Source: Sphingomonas albertensis
Lineage (GTDB): Bacteria; Pseudomonadota; Alphaproteobacteria; Sphingomonadales; Sphingomonadaceae
Direction: 5' to 3'
DNA: 64,000 bases
Assembly (NCBI RefSeq): GCF_014358075.1
Contig: NZ_JACONT010000002.1
Location: forward strand, 124,001 to 188,000
The notes beneath the pieces were generated by a model that had not been told where the DNA came from, did not search any database, and saw nothing but the letters and a program-made list of their open reading frames with translations. Each line of letters opens with the position of its first letter. The stretch's first letter is position 1. Made by a program: the position numbers and the translations under genes. Positions 1 to 8,226 of the stretch are shown here, piece by piece.

Positions 1-1722
1 GTCGGTCCGCGCCTCGATCACAGGCACCGGCACCGATCCCATCTCGAGCATCGCGTCGTGGAACGCGCGGATGTTGAACTTCGCGCCAAGCCTTTCCTGC
101 GCCTTCTTCCGCGCGGTCTGGAACGCGATCTGCCCCATGTAATAGGACAGCGCCTGCCCCGGCCACGCGATGTAGCGATCGACCTCGGTCTCGATCTCGT
201 GGTTCGACAGCGCGGTATTGTCGTGCAGATAGTCCTGCGCCTGCTTCCGGCTCCAGCCCTTCGCATGGATGCCGGTATCGACCACCAGCCGCGCCGCCCG
301 CCATGCCTGATAGCTCAGCATCCCGAACAGGTCGTACGGCGTCTCGTACATCCCCATGTCCTCACCGAGCGTCTCGCAATACAGCGCCCAGCCCTCGCCA
401 TAGACAGACAGATACGTGTCGCGCCGGAACGCGGGCAGGCTCTTGTTCTCGGACGCGAGCGGCATCTGGAATGCATGCCCCGGCGCGCTCTCGTGCAGCG
501 TCAGCGCGACCTGCGAATAGAACGGCCGTGACGGCAGGTCGTAGGTGTTGACCAGATAGATCCCCGGCCCGCCGCGCCCGCCGGTGTAGAACGGCGCGAT
601 GTCCGCCGGCACGGGCTTGATCGCGAACCGGCTGCGCGGCAGGTGGCCGAACCACGACGATGCCTTGCCGTCGAACGTCTTGGCGATCCACGCCGCGCGA
701 TACAGCAGCTCGTTTGGCGCCTTGGGATAGAATTGCGGATCGGTGCGCAGGTGGTTGAAGAACGCCTGCAAATCACCCTGGAACTTCACGCTGCGCATCA
801 CGCCGTCCATCCGCCCGCGGATCTTGGCGATCTCGGCGAGCCCGAGCGCGTGGATCTGCTCGGGCGTGATATCCTGCGTCGTGTATTCGCGAATTTTCGA
901 CAGGTAATAGGCCTTGCCGTCGGGCAGGTCGTACGCCGCCAGCCCCTCGCGGGCGTGCGGGATATACTCGGTGCGCAGGAACTTCAGCAGCGTCGCATAG
1001 GCCGGTGCGACCGCCTGCGAGATCGCCGCCGTCCCTTCCGCCCTGAGCGCGGCCTGCTCGGCGGCGGGGATCGTCGACGGGAAGCTCTTGAACGGTTCGT
1101 AGAACGGCGAGTCCTGCGGCGTCTTCGCCTCCGCGACCTGCGCGACCCCGTTGTCGCGCCCCGTCAAAGTCACGCGCGACGGCGTGAACCCACGTGCCAG
1201 TCCCGCCCGCATGTTGCCGGTCTGCTGGTCGAAATAGCGCGGGATCTGGCGCATGACGGCGATATAGTCGCGATAGTCCTTCACCGACTTGAAATTGCCG
1301 CGCGCACTCTCCGCGACATCGCCCCAGAAGCTCGTATCCGCAGTCAGCGGCTTCTCGTAATCGCGATAGCGTTGCTCGGCGAGCAGTGCGTCGATCTGCT
1401 GCGCATAGACGGCGTAGTTGATGCGGTTGGCGGGCGACAGGCTGGCCGGCGCGATCGCCGCGAGTTGCCGCGATACGTCGGTCCAGCGCGCGAGCCGCTC
1501 GGTCTGCGCCTTGGGGCCGACATCCGGCAACCGCGGTGCGGCGGTCGGATTGTCCTCGCCCTGCGCGAACTGGAGTTGTCGCCACTCATATTCCGACGTG
1601 TAGAGCGCCTTGAACCGCGAATCCGCCGACTTTGCCGCCGCCGCCTTCGGAGCCCTAGGAGGCACCGCCCCCACCGCCGTCGAACCCAGCGCGAGCAACA
1701 GGATCAAAGCCTTCATCGTCAT
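1..1722 (-). CDS. DUF885 family secreted protein, putative metallopeptidase (3' end outside window)
   Basis: 574 codons are visible and the frame is still open at position 1, so the C-terminus is missing. The N-terminus is a signal peptide (Lys at 4, then a Leu/Ala-rich stretch). A conserved HESAPGH segment at about residues 410-416 and a downstream EGWALYCE segment are the hallmarks of the DUF885 family, whose HExxxGH-like motif suggests a zinc peptidase, though activity is poorly characterised. The ATG shares four bases (ATGA) with the stop of the upstream Ldh_2 gene, so the two are translationally coupled. It is the last visible gene of the leftward GH127 unit, where a peptidase would fit breakdown of glycoproteins. 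Family assignment is firm; function is inferred. Confidence 0.85.
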   Translation of the reverse strand, partial: MTMKALILLLALGSTAVGAVPPRAPKAAAAKSADSRFKALYTSEYEWRQLQFAQGEDNPTAAPRLPDVGPKAQTERLARWTDVSRQLAAIAPASLSPANRINYAVYAQQIDALLAEQRYRDYEKPLTADTSFWGDVAESARGNFKSVKDYRDYIAVMRQIPRYFDQQTGNMRAGLARGFTPSRVTLTGRDNGVAQVAEAKTPQDSPFYEPFKSFPSTIPAAEQAALRAEGTAAISQAVAPAYATLLKFLRTEYIPHAREGLAAYDLPDGKAYYLSKIREYTTQDITPEQIHALGLAEIAKIRGRMDGVMRSVKFQGDLQAFFNHLRTDPQFYPKAPNELLYRAAWIAKTFDGKASSWFGHLPRSRFAIKPVPADIAPFYTGGRGGPGIYLVNTYDLPSRPFYSQVALTLHESAPGHAFQMPLASENKSLPAFRRDTYLSVYGEGWALYCETLGEDMGMYETPYDLFGMLSYQAWRAARLVVDTGIHAKGWSRKQAQDYLHDNTALSNHEIETEVDRYIAWPGQALSYYMGQIAFQTARKKAQERLGAKFNIRAFHDAMLEMGSVPVPVIEARTD

Positions 1723-2750
1723 TCTCCTGGAACCAGCGCCATGATGTCGCGGTACAGGGCTGCGGGTATAACCACACCCTCGGTCACACTCCGCGCCCGC
1801 GCCGCGTACCGCCGCTGCGACGGCAGGCGAGCGCCCTGCGCCTCGATCGCTCCGAACATCGCTTCCGCCCGCGCAAGGTGCTCGGCGACCGCATCGCCGA
1901 GAAACCCGACGGGATCGATCGCGATGATCAGTTCACCCCCGATCGGCGACCCACCCCGTCCGGCATCGGCCTCAAGCGATCCCCGGCTGGTCATGTCGCC
2001 GATCAGCGGCCCCGCGAGCAGTTCGACCATCGCCGCCAACGCCGAGCCCTTATGCCCGCCGAACGTCCGCATCGCGCCGCTCAACACCGCCGCCGCGTCG
2101 GTCGTCGGCTGGCCATCCGCATCATAGCCCCAGTCGTCGGGCACAGGCTTCCCCGCGCGCCGATGCAGTTCGATCTCGCCGCGCGCGACCGCACTGGTCG
2201 CGAAGTCGAACACGAACGGAGGCCCGCCAGCGCGCGGCCAGCCGAACGCGATCGGGTTGGTCCCGAACACCGGCTGCGTTCCCCCCGCCGGCGCGACCCA
2301 GGCGTGGCTGGGCGTCACCACCAGCGCGACCAGCCCCTCCTCCGCCAGCGCCTCGACCTCGGGCCAAAGCGCGGCGAAATGCACGACATTGTTCAACGCC
2401 AGCGCAGCGATTCCATACGCGCGCGCCTTCTCCGCCAACCGCTGCCGCCCCCGCTCGAACGCAAGCTGCGCGAACCCGCCGCCGCCATCGACCCGCACGA
2501 GCGCGCGCGCCGGTTCGCTCACCACCGGCTCGGCATCGACCGCAACGACACCCTTGGCGATACTGTTCGCCGCGACCAGCAGCCGGTAGATCCCGTGGCT
2601 CGCACAGCCGTCACGCTCCCCCGCGACCATCGTTTCCGCCACCGCCTCGGCATGCGCGCGCGACAGGCCGGCGCCGAGCAGTACGCGTCGGGCAAGGGTG
2701 CGGACCTCGTCGAGCGTCAGGCGAACGCCGTCCACATGCGCGTCGGTCAT
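1719..2750 (-). CDS. Ldh_2 (malate/L-lactate dehydrogenase type) family oxidoreductase
   Basis: 343 residues, normal for this NAD(P)H-dependent family, whose members include L-sulfolactate and ureidoglycolate dehydrogenases, 2,3-diketo-L-gulonate reductase (YiaK) and delta1-piperideine/pyrroline-2-carboxylate reductase (DpkA). The N-terminal SHGIYRL segment carries the family's conserved His (His52), and PVFGTNPIAF is the typical cofactor-domain segment. I chose the ATG at 2750 (MTDAHVDG); the upstream open frame runs through a palindromic repeat and is not plausible coding. No signal peptide, so cytoplasmic. It sits between GH127 and DUF885 on one strand. A YiaK-like sugar-acid step or a DpkA-like cyclic imino acid step would both fit; the sequence does not decide. 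Confidence 0.85.
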   Translation of the reverse strand: MTDAHVDGVRLTLDEVRTLARRVLLGAGLSRAHAEAVAETMVAGERDGCASHGIYRLLVAANSIAKGVVAVDAEPVVSEPARALVRVDGGGGFAQLAFERGRQRLAEKARAYGIAALALNNVVHFAALWPEVEALAEEGLVALVVTPSHAWVAPAGGTQPVFGTNPIAFGWPRAGGPPFVFDFATSAVARGEIELHRRAGKPVPDDWGYDADGQPTTDAAAVLSGAMRTFGGHKGSALAAMVELLAGPLIGDMTSRGSLEADAGRGGSPIGGELIIAIDPVGFLGDAVAEHLARAEAMFGAIEAQGARLPSQRRYAARARSVTEGVVIPAALYRDIMALVPGE

Positions 2751-2793
2751 GCAAAGGCTCCGCGGTCGAATCCACATTCGGCGGGCAAGACCT

Positions 2794-2845
2794 GTTTCCC
2801 CGCGAAGGCGGGGATCCAGACTGGGCTCCCGCCTTCGCGGGAGAA
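2794..2845. repeat. Palindromic intergenic repeat, family R5 (copy 1)
   Basis: Two inverted arms containing CCCGCGAAGGCGGG and CCCGCCTTCGCGGG flank a short loop with CCAGACTGGG. It lies in the 145 bp between GH127 and the Ldh_2 gene of the same leftward unit, where the hairpin could act as an mRNA processing or attenuation site. The best-matched relative is at 36584-36644, with a diverged one at 59902-59981. Confidence 0.8.
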
Positions 2846-2895
2846 CAAGGAAGGGAGGGCTGCCGCCGGATTGCGCGCCAGCGCTGACACCCCGC

Positions 2896-5262
2896 TCACG
2901 CGACCCCATCCGGCTTGGCAGCCACCATTCGCACCCCGAACACCGGCCCGGCGGACGAGCGGTCATGCGGCACGAACCGCACCTTCACGCTCGTCTTGCC
3001 CTTGGTCAGCCCGATCGGCAGCGGATAGTCGACATCGAAGAACTTGCCCGGCTGGTCCGCCTCGAGATGCTGCGTCGCGACCTTCACGTTATCGATGAGA
3101 ATATCGAAATCGCGCGCGCGCTCGTCGCCCCAATAAGTCGCCTGCAACACCAGCGGCCCGGCGCGCGTCTTCATCGCGAACTCGAAATACCCGCCCGACC
3201 GCGCATCGCGCCCGTTCCGCCCGCGATAGCTGACCGGATAGGAAATCTCCGACGTCAGCGCATGATCGCGCTCCGGCTGCATCTCGCCGAGATGCATCAC
3301 GTCGACCGACCGCGCGGCGATATCCTTCAGCCGCGCCTGCTCGGTCAGGAACGCCGCCTCCTCGGTCTTCCACGCCGCCTCGCTGAAGCGCTTGAAATAC
3401 ACCGCGCTGCGTCGGTCATGCTGGCTGTAGAACGGCACGAAATTCAGGTCCGCCGGACGGATGATGCCCTTCGTAGCGTAGGTAGCGCGATCGGTCGGCG
3501 TGAACGCCGCGAGCAAATCCGCGCCGACCATCGCCGGATCCGCCTGCTCCCATTTCGCCTCGGTCGGCCCGAGATCGGCGGCCATCACCATCGGCCCGCG
3601 CAGCACGGCGACCGTGTCGACGTCGCCCGGCGCACTCTCCAGCCGCAGGTCGAGCGGCACGCTGATCGCGACGACATCGCCCGCCTTCCAGCGCCGCTCG
3701 ACGATCGCATAGCCCTTCGCCAGCACCGGTTCGACCGCCGCGCCGTTGACCGTCACCGTCGCGCGCCCGGCAGCCCAGCCCGGCACGCGCAGTGCGATCG
3801 GAAAGCGTCCCGGCCTGGCCAGCTTGGTCAGCGTCAGCCGCGACTCCGGCTCGAACGGATAGCGCGTGTCGAGCGTCAGCACCGCGCCGCGCGCCTGCCA
3901 CCGCGCCTCCGCCGGGATGTAGAGATTGACCAGCAGCGTGCCGTCGCCCTCCCAGAAGATCGCCTCGCCGTGCTTGGCATGGCTCTCCATCCCGCTGCCG
4001 ACGCAGCACCAGAACGCATCGTCCTTCGGCGTCGAATACTCGCGCACGGAACCCGTCATCAGCGGCGTCATATAGCTGAACCCCGCCGTCTTCGGGTTCT
4101 GCGCCGCCATCACGTGGTTCAGATGCGCACGCTCGTAATAATCGAACAGCGCGCCGTCCGGCTGCCAGCCGTACAGATGCTGCGTCAGCTTGAGCATGTT
4201 GTAGCTGTTGCAATGCTCGCACGTCTGCTCGGTGATGTGGTTCGCGATCGTATCGGGCCCGGAGAAATACTCGCGGTCGGCATTGCCGCCGATCACATAG
4301 CTGTGATGCTGCGTGACGGTCTTCCAGAAGAACCGCGCGGCGTTGGCGGGCGCGGGCTTGCCGTTCAGTTCATGGATCCGCGCGAGCCCGATCAGCTTCG
4401 GCACCTGCGTATTGGCATGGAAGTTCGCCAGCTTGTCCTCGCCCGCGACCATCGGATCGAGCATCTTCCGATCGTACAGCCGCTCCGCGACATCGAGCCA
4501 TTGCTTGTTCCCGGTCCGCGCGGACAGCTCGGCATAGCTCTCGTTCAGCCCACCATATTCGCACCCGAGCAGCGTCTGCATCTGCGCATCGTCGAGCGCC
4601 GCGAACACTTTTGCGAAGTAGGTCGCGAGCCCGGTCGCGACGGTCAGCGCCTGCGTGTTGCCCCATGCGGCATGCACGTCGAGCAGACCCGCGAACACCT
4701 TGTGCACGGTATAGAGCGGCGACCACGAGCCGTTGAGATCGAACCCGCCCGACTTGATCTCGCCGCGCATCACCTCGGGGAATATCTCCTCGCCGTCGAC
4801 GATCGTCCCGTCCTTCCGCTTGCGCCCGAGCGCGCCGACATAGCCCGTCCCGCGCTTCGCCTGCGCCCGCGCCAGTTCTGCAACGATATAATCCGCGCGA
4901 GTACGGCACTCCGCATCGCCGGTCTGCGCGTGCATCAGCACAAGCGCGGTCAGGTAATGGCCGAGCGTATGCCCGGCGATCGTGTCGCTCTCCCACCCGC
5001 CATAGATCGGTGCCTTCGCAGGCAGGCCCGCATAGACCATGAAGTTGTGCAGCAACCGGTCCGCGCTCAACCGCAGCAGATACGCGCGATTGACCTCGAC
5101 CGCGCTGGCATAGGCGGACGGCAACAACCGCACTGCCGACAGGGGCAAGGGTTTCGCGCGGGTCGGCAGCGTTCCGGCGCCCTTGCCAAACGCCTGTTCG
5201 CCCACCGACAACAGCACCAACGCCGTCGTCCCCATCAATACATCCCGGCGGCTTGCGAACAT
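2896..5262 (-). CDS. Glycoside hydrolase family 127 (DUF1680), putative beta-L-arabinofuranosidase
   Basis: 788 residues. The N-terminus MFASRRDVLMGTTALVLL is a Tat-like twin-arginine signal, so the enzyme is probably exported folded. The zinc/cysteine active-site pattern of GH127 is intact: Glu349-His-Cys351 and Cys419-Cys420, matching in order and spacing Glu338, Cys340, Cys417 and Cys418 of Bifidobacterium HypBA1, where the Cys418 equivalent is the nucleophile. Family members release beta-L-arabinofuranose from hydroxyproline-linked arabino-oligosaccharides of plant extensins or from pectin side chains. I chose the ATG at 5262 because GGAG lies 8 nt upstream; an in-frame ATG at 5274 would put that GGAG inside the gene. 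First gene of a leftward unit, directly downstream of the shared AT-rich motif at 5277. Confidence 0.93.
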   Translation of the reverse strand: MFASRRDVLMGTTALVLLSVGEQAFGKGAGTLPTRAKPLPLSAVRLLPSAYASAVEVNRAYLLRLSADRLLHNFMVYAGLPAKAPIYGGWESDTIAGHTLGHYLTALVLMHAQTGDAECRTRADYIVAELARAQAKRGTGYVGALGRKRKDGTIVDGEEIFPEVMRGEIKSGGFDLNGSWSPLYTVHKVFAGLLDVHAAWGNTQALTVATGLATYFAKVFAALDDAQMQTLLGCEYGGLNESYAELSARTGNKQWLDVAERLYDRKMLDPMVAGEDKLANFHANTQVPKLIGLARIHELNGKPAPANAARFFWKTVTQHHSYVIGGNADREYFSGPDTIANHITEQTCEHCNSYNMLKLTQHLYGWQPDGALFDYYERAHLNHVMAAQNPKTAGFSYMTPLMTGSVREYSTPKDDAFWCCVGSGMESHAKHGEAIFWEGDGTLLVNLYIPAEARWQARGAVLTLDTRYPFEPESRLTLTKLARPGRFPIALRVPGWAAGRATVTVNGAAVEPVLAKGYAIVERRWKAGDVVAISVPLDLRLESAPGDVDTVAVLRGPMVMAADLGPTEAKWEQADPAMVGADLLAAFTPTDRATYATKGIIRPADLNFVPFYSQHDRRSAVYFKRFSEAAWKTEEAAFLTEQARLKDIAARSVDVMHLGEMQPERDHALTSEISYPVSYRGRNGRDARSGGYFEFAMKTRAGPLVLQATYWGDERARDFDILIDNVKVATQHLEADQPGKFFDVDYPLPIGLTKGKTSVKVRFVPHDRSSAGPVFGVRMVAAKPDGVA

Positions 5263-5276
5263 CTTTATCTCCATTC

Positions 5277-5295
5277 GGATATCGTATACTATACG
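5277..5295. promoter_or_regulatory. Putative operator, copy 1 (shared with TonB receptor gene)
   Basis: GGATATCGTATACTATACG contains the perfect palindrome CGTATA-C-TATACG and lies in the 93-bp divergent region between GH127 and the DUF5695-like gene. The same motif in inverted orientation is at 16022-16040 in front of the TonB receptor gene, with 16 of 19 bases identical. AT-rich palindromes like this stand out against the surrounding high-GC DNA. The regulator is unknown; a GntR- or LacI-type repressor is my guess from the dyad. Confidence 0.6.
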
Positions 5296-5355
5296 TCCGA
5301 CCAAGCAGCGCAAGTGACACTTTATCCTAACCTTTGACCCCGAGCGAGCAACGCC

Positions 5356-8082
5356 ATGACAGCCTTCCGCCTCCTGACGCTGCTCCTGGCAACGACCGCG
5401 ACGCTGCCCGGCGATGCGCAGACTAAGCCCGCCAAGCCCAGTTACCGCCCGATCGCGCAGACAGCGATTCGCACCCCCGCTTTCCGCCTCGCGCTCCGTA
5501 GCGACACGCAGACTCTCGCCCGGCTGTCGCCCGCCGCCGAGCCCGGCTTCGACTTCGTCCCCGGCGCCCGCGAGGCCGAGCGCGCGGGCGACGGCTATGT
5601 GCATATCGGCGACATCCACCTCCGCGCGCGACAATCCGGTGGCGCCTGGACCGACTTTGCCTCCGCGCAGCACCGCAAGGCGATTCGCCGTCTCCCCGCG
5701 ACCGGCGCGACGCTCGCCGCCGCCGACATCACTGCCTCGCTCGGGATCACCAGTCCCTTGCGCGTCGAGCGTCGCTGGATCGACGACCACGGCGTCCTCG
5801 CGCTCCGCTTCACGCTGACCAACACGACGACCGCCCCCGTCGAGATCGGCGCGCTCGGGCTGCCGATGGTGTTCGACAACATCATCACCGACCGCAGCCT
5901 CGAACAGGCGCATGCGCAGGCGAGCTTCGTCGACCCCTATATCGGCCGCGACGCGGGCTATCTCCAGGTCACTCGCCTCAACGGCGCGGGTCCGGCGCTC
6001 CTCGTCCTCCCTGAAAAGGGCACGCCGCTCGAAGCCTACCGCCCGGTCCTCGAAGCCGCGAAGGCTCCCAAAGGCGACATTTTCACCGATCGCAGCAAGC
6101 GCGGCCAGACCTCCGAAGGGTTCTACGACTGGGCCGTCGCCAGCAAGGCCTTCGCCGAGAAGGAATGGGCAAAGGCGGGCGAGCAGTGGAACACGCCTAC
6201 CAGCTTCACGCTTGCGCCCGGCGCGGCGCGCACGATCGGCGTCCGCTTCGTCACCGCCCCGTCGATCGCGGCCATCGAGGACACGCTTGTCGCCAACCAC
6301 CGTCCGGTCGCGGTCGGCATCCCCGGCTACGTCGTCCCGACCGATCAGGATGCGTCGCTGTTCCTCAAGACGCCGCTACCGATCGCCAAGATCGAAAGCC
6401 TCCCCGCTGGTGCGCTCACCGCAACGCCGACCGCAAGCGCGAAAGGCTGGGCCCGCTACACCGTGCGCAGCAAAGGCTGGGGCCGCGCGACGCTCGCGAT
6501 CACCTATGCCGACGGCAGCGTCCAGACGGTCAGCTATTACATCACCAAACCGCTCGACCAGACGATGGCCGACCTCGGCCGCTTCTCGACCACCCAGCAA
6601 TGGTACGAGAACAAGGCCGACCCGTTCGGCCGCAATCCCGCGATCCTCGCCTACGACCGCGAGGCCAGCAAAGTCGTCACGCAGGACCCGCGCGTCTGGA
6701 TCTCGGGCATGAGCGACGAAGGCGGCGCGGGCAGCTGGGTCGCGGCGATTTCAAAACAGCTCGACAACCCCGACCCCGCCGAGATCGCCAAGCTGCAACG
6801 CCTCGTCGACGAGACGATCCAGGGCGACCTGCAAGTCCCCGATGGGCCCCACGCCGGCGCGGTGCGGAAGAGCCTGTTCTACTACGATCCCGCCGCACAT
6901 GCCGGCTATTACGACCCGACCGTCGACTGGAAGACATGGACGTCCTGGTCGAAGAAGGACGCGGGCGATCTCGGCCGCGCGTACAACTACCCGCACGTCG
7001 CGATCGGCCACTGGGTGCTGTACCGCGTCGCGCGCAATCACCCCGGCCTCGTCACCGCGCATCCGTGGCGCTGGTATCTCGACCACGCCTACCAGACCAC
7101 AACCGCGATGATGCGCGACGCGCCCTATTACACGCAGTTCGGGCTGATGGAGGGCGACGTGTTCGTCGATATCCTCAAGGACCTGAAGCGCGAAGGCCTG
7201 ACCGCCGAAGCGACCGAGATGGAGCGCCTGATGAAACGGCGCGCCGATCACTGGCGGACGCTGCGCTACCCGTTTGGCAGCGAGATGGCCTGGGATTCGA
7301 CCGGCCAACCCGAAGTCTACGCCTGGATGCGCTATTTCGGCTATCAGCCGCAGGCCGACGTCACGCGGCAGGTGATCCTTGCCTACGACCCGACGATCCC
7401 GAGCTGGGGCTATAACGGCAATGCGCGCCGCTATTGGGACTTCCTCTATGGCGGCAAATATCCGCGGATCGAACGCCAGCTCCACCACTACGGCTCGACG
7501 CTCAACGCCGTCCCGCTGTTCGACGCCTACCGCGCCGACCCGACCGACCTGCGGCTGCTCCGCATCGCGTACGGCGGCATGATGGGCGGGATCGCCAACA
7601 TCGACCGTGACGGCTTCTCCTCCGCCGCGTTCCACTCCGCGCCCGACATGATGCGATGGGACCCGTATAGCGGCGACTACGGCATGGGCTTCTACGGCCA
7701 CGCGATCACCGCCGCGAGCTATCTGGTGAACGACCCGACCTTCGGCTGGCTCGGTTTCGGCGGCACTGTCGACCAAGCGGCGGGCGTGGTCAGTATCACC
7801 CCGAAGGACGGCGCCCGCACGCGGCTCTTCATCGCCCCCGCCGGATTGTGGATCACGCTGGAGGCAGGGAAGATCGCGCGTGCGACGTATGTGCCGGCGA
7901 CAGGGGCGATCACGCTGACGCTTGATGCGGCGGCGAAGATCAATCCAGCCGCACGCGTGTTCGTCGAGACGACGACCAAGACCGGTCGGTCTTACACGAT
8001 GGCAGGAGCCCAGTTCGAACGCGGCGGCTACACCGTCCCACTGGGATCGGCACCAATCAGTCTTAGCCTGTCACCTCAATAG
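5356..8082 (+). CDS. Large secreted protein, DUF5695-like, putative glycan-active enzyme
   Basis: 908 residues beginning with a Sec signal peptide (MTAFRLLTLLLATTATLPGDAQ). The N-terminal half looks beta-rich and the C-terminal half contains many Trp/Tyr-rich, helical-looking segments (for example around 500-700), the general build of six-hairpin glycosidases. I recognise the DUF5695 pattern only by memory of the family, not by a search. It is divergent from GH127 across the putative operator, so it is probably co-regulated with the arabinofuranosidase and the TonB receptor. A role as a periplasmic or outer-membrane glycoside hydrolase is inference from fold and neighbours; no catalytic residues can be named. 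Confidence 0.7.
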   Translation: MTAFRLLTLLLATTATLPGDAQTKPAKPSYRPIAQTAIRTPAFRLALRSDTQTLARLSPAAEPGFDFVPGAREAERAGDGYVHIGDIHLRARQSGGAWTDFASAQHRKAIRRLPATGATLAAADITASLGITSPLRVERRWIDDHGVLALRFTLTNTTTAPVEIGALGLPMVFDNIITDRSLEQAHAQASFVDPYIGRDAGYLQVTRLNGAGPALLVLPEKGTPLEAYRPVLEAAKAPKGDIFTDRSKRGQTSEGFYDWAVASKAFAEKEWAKAGEQWNTPTSFTLAPGAARTIGVRFVTAPSIAAIEDTLVANHRPVAVGIPGYVVPTDQDASLFLKTPLPIAKIESLPAGALTATPTASAKGWARYTVRSKGWGRATLAITYADGSVQTVSYYITKPLDQTMADLGRFSTTQQWYENKADPFGRNPAILAYDREASKVVTQDPRVWISGMSDEGGAGSWVAAISKQLDNPDPAEIAKLQRLVDETIQGDLQVPDGPHAGAVRKSLFYYDPAAHAGYYDPTVDWKTWTSWSKKDAGDLGRAYNYPHVAIGHWVLYRVARNHPGLVTAHPWRWYLDHAYQTTTAMMRDAPYYTQFGLMEGDVFVDILKDLKREGLTAEATEMERLMKRRADHWRTLRYPFGSEMAWDSTGQPEVYAWMRYFGYQPQADVTRQVILAYDPTIPSWGYNGNARRYWDFLYGGKYPRIERQLHHYGSTLNAVPLFDAYRADPTDLRLLRIAYGGMMGGIANIDRDGFSSAAFHSAPDMMRWDPYSGDYGMGFYGHAITAASYLVNDPTFGWLGFGGTVDQAAGVVSITPKDGARTRLFIAPAGLWITLEAGKIARATYVPATGAITLTLDAAAKINPAARVFVETTTKTGRSYTMAGAQFERGGYTVPLGSAPISLSLSPQ

Positions 8083-8088
8083 TCAGAA

Positions 8089-8193
8089 CACCACCCCGGC
8101 GGAGGCCGGGGCCCAATTGGAAAGGTCACCGTGACGAAGGACCGTCCATAGTCAGCGACGTCCCCCAATTGGGCCCCGGCCTTCGCCGGGGTG
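8089..8193. repeat. REP-like palindromic repeat, family R1 (copy A)
   Basis: Two ~30-bp inverted arms containing GGCCGGGGCCCAATTGG and its complement flank a ~45-bp centre. Each arm is itself a hairpin (CCCCGG/CCGGGG). It fills the gap between the convergent DUF5695-like and DPP-IV genes, so it may work as a bidirectional terminator. Other copies are at 49163, 54761 and 60011. Confidence 0.9.
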
Positions 8194-8226
8194 GAGCGCT
8201 CACGAGCTAGGTGCGTCAGCCCCCCT

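Noticed and set aside
2698..5337. Long plus-strand open frame opposite GH127 (and similar long frames opposite argG, TonB receptor, pabBC and others)
   Set aside because: These are mirror frames produced by high third-position GC in the true genes. They are Arg/Ala/Pro-rich, lack recognisable motifs and have no ribosome-binding sites.
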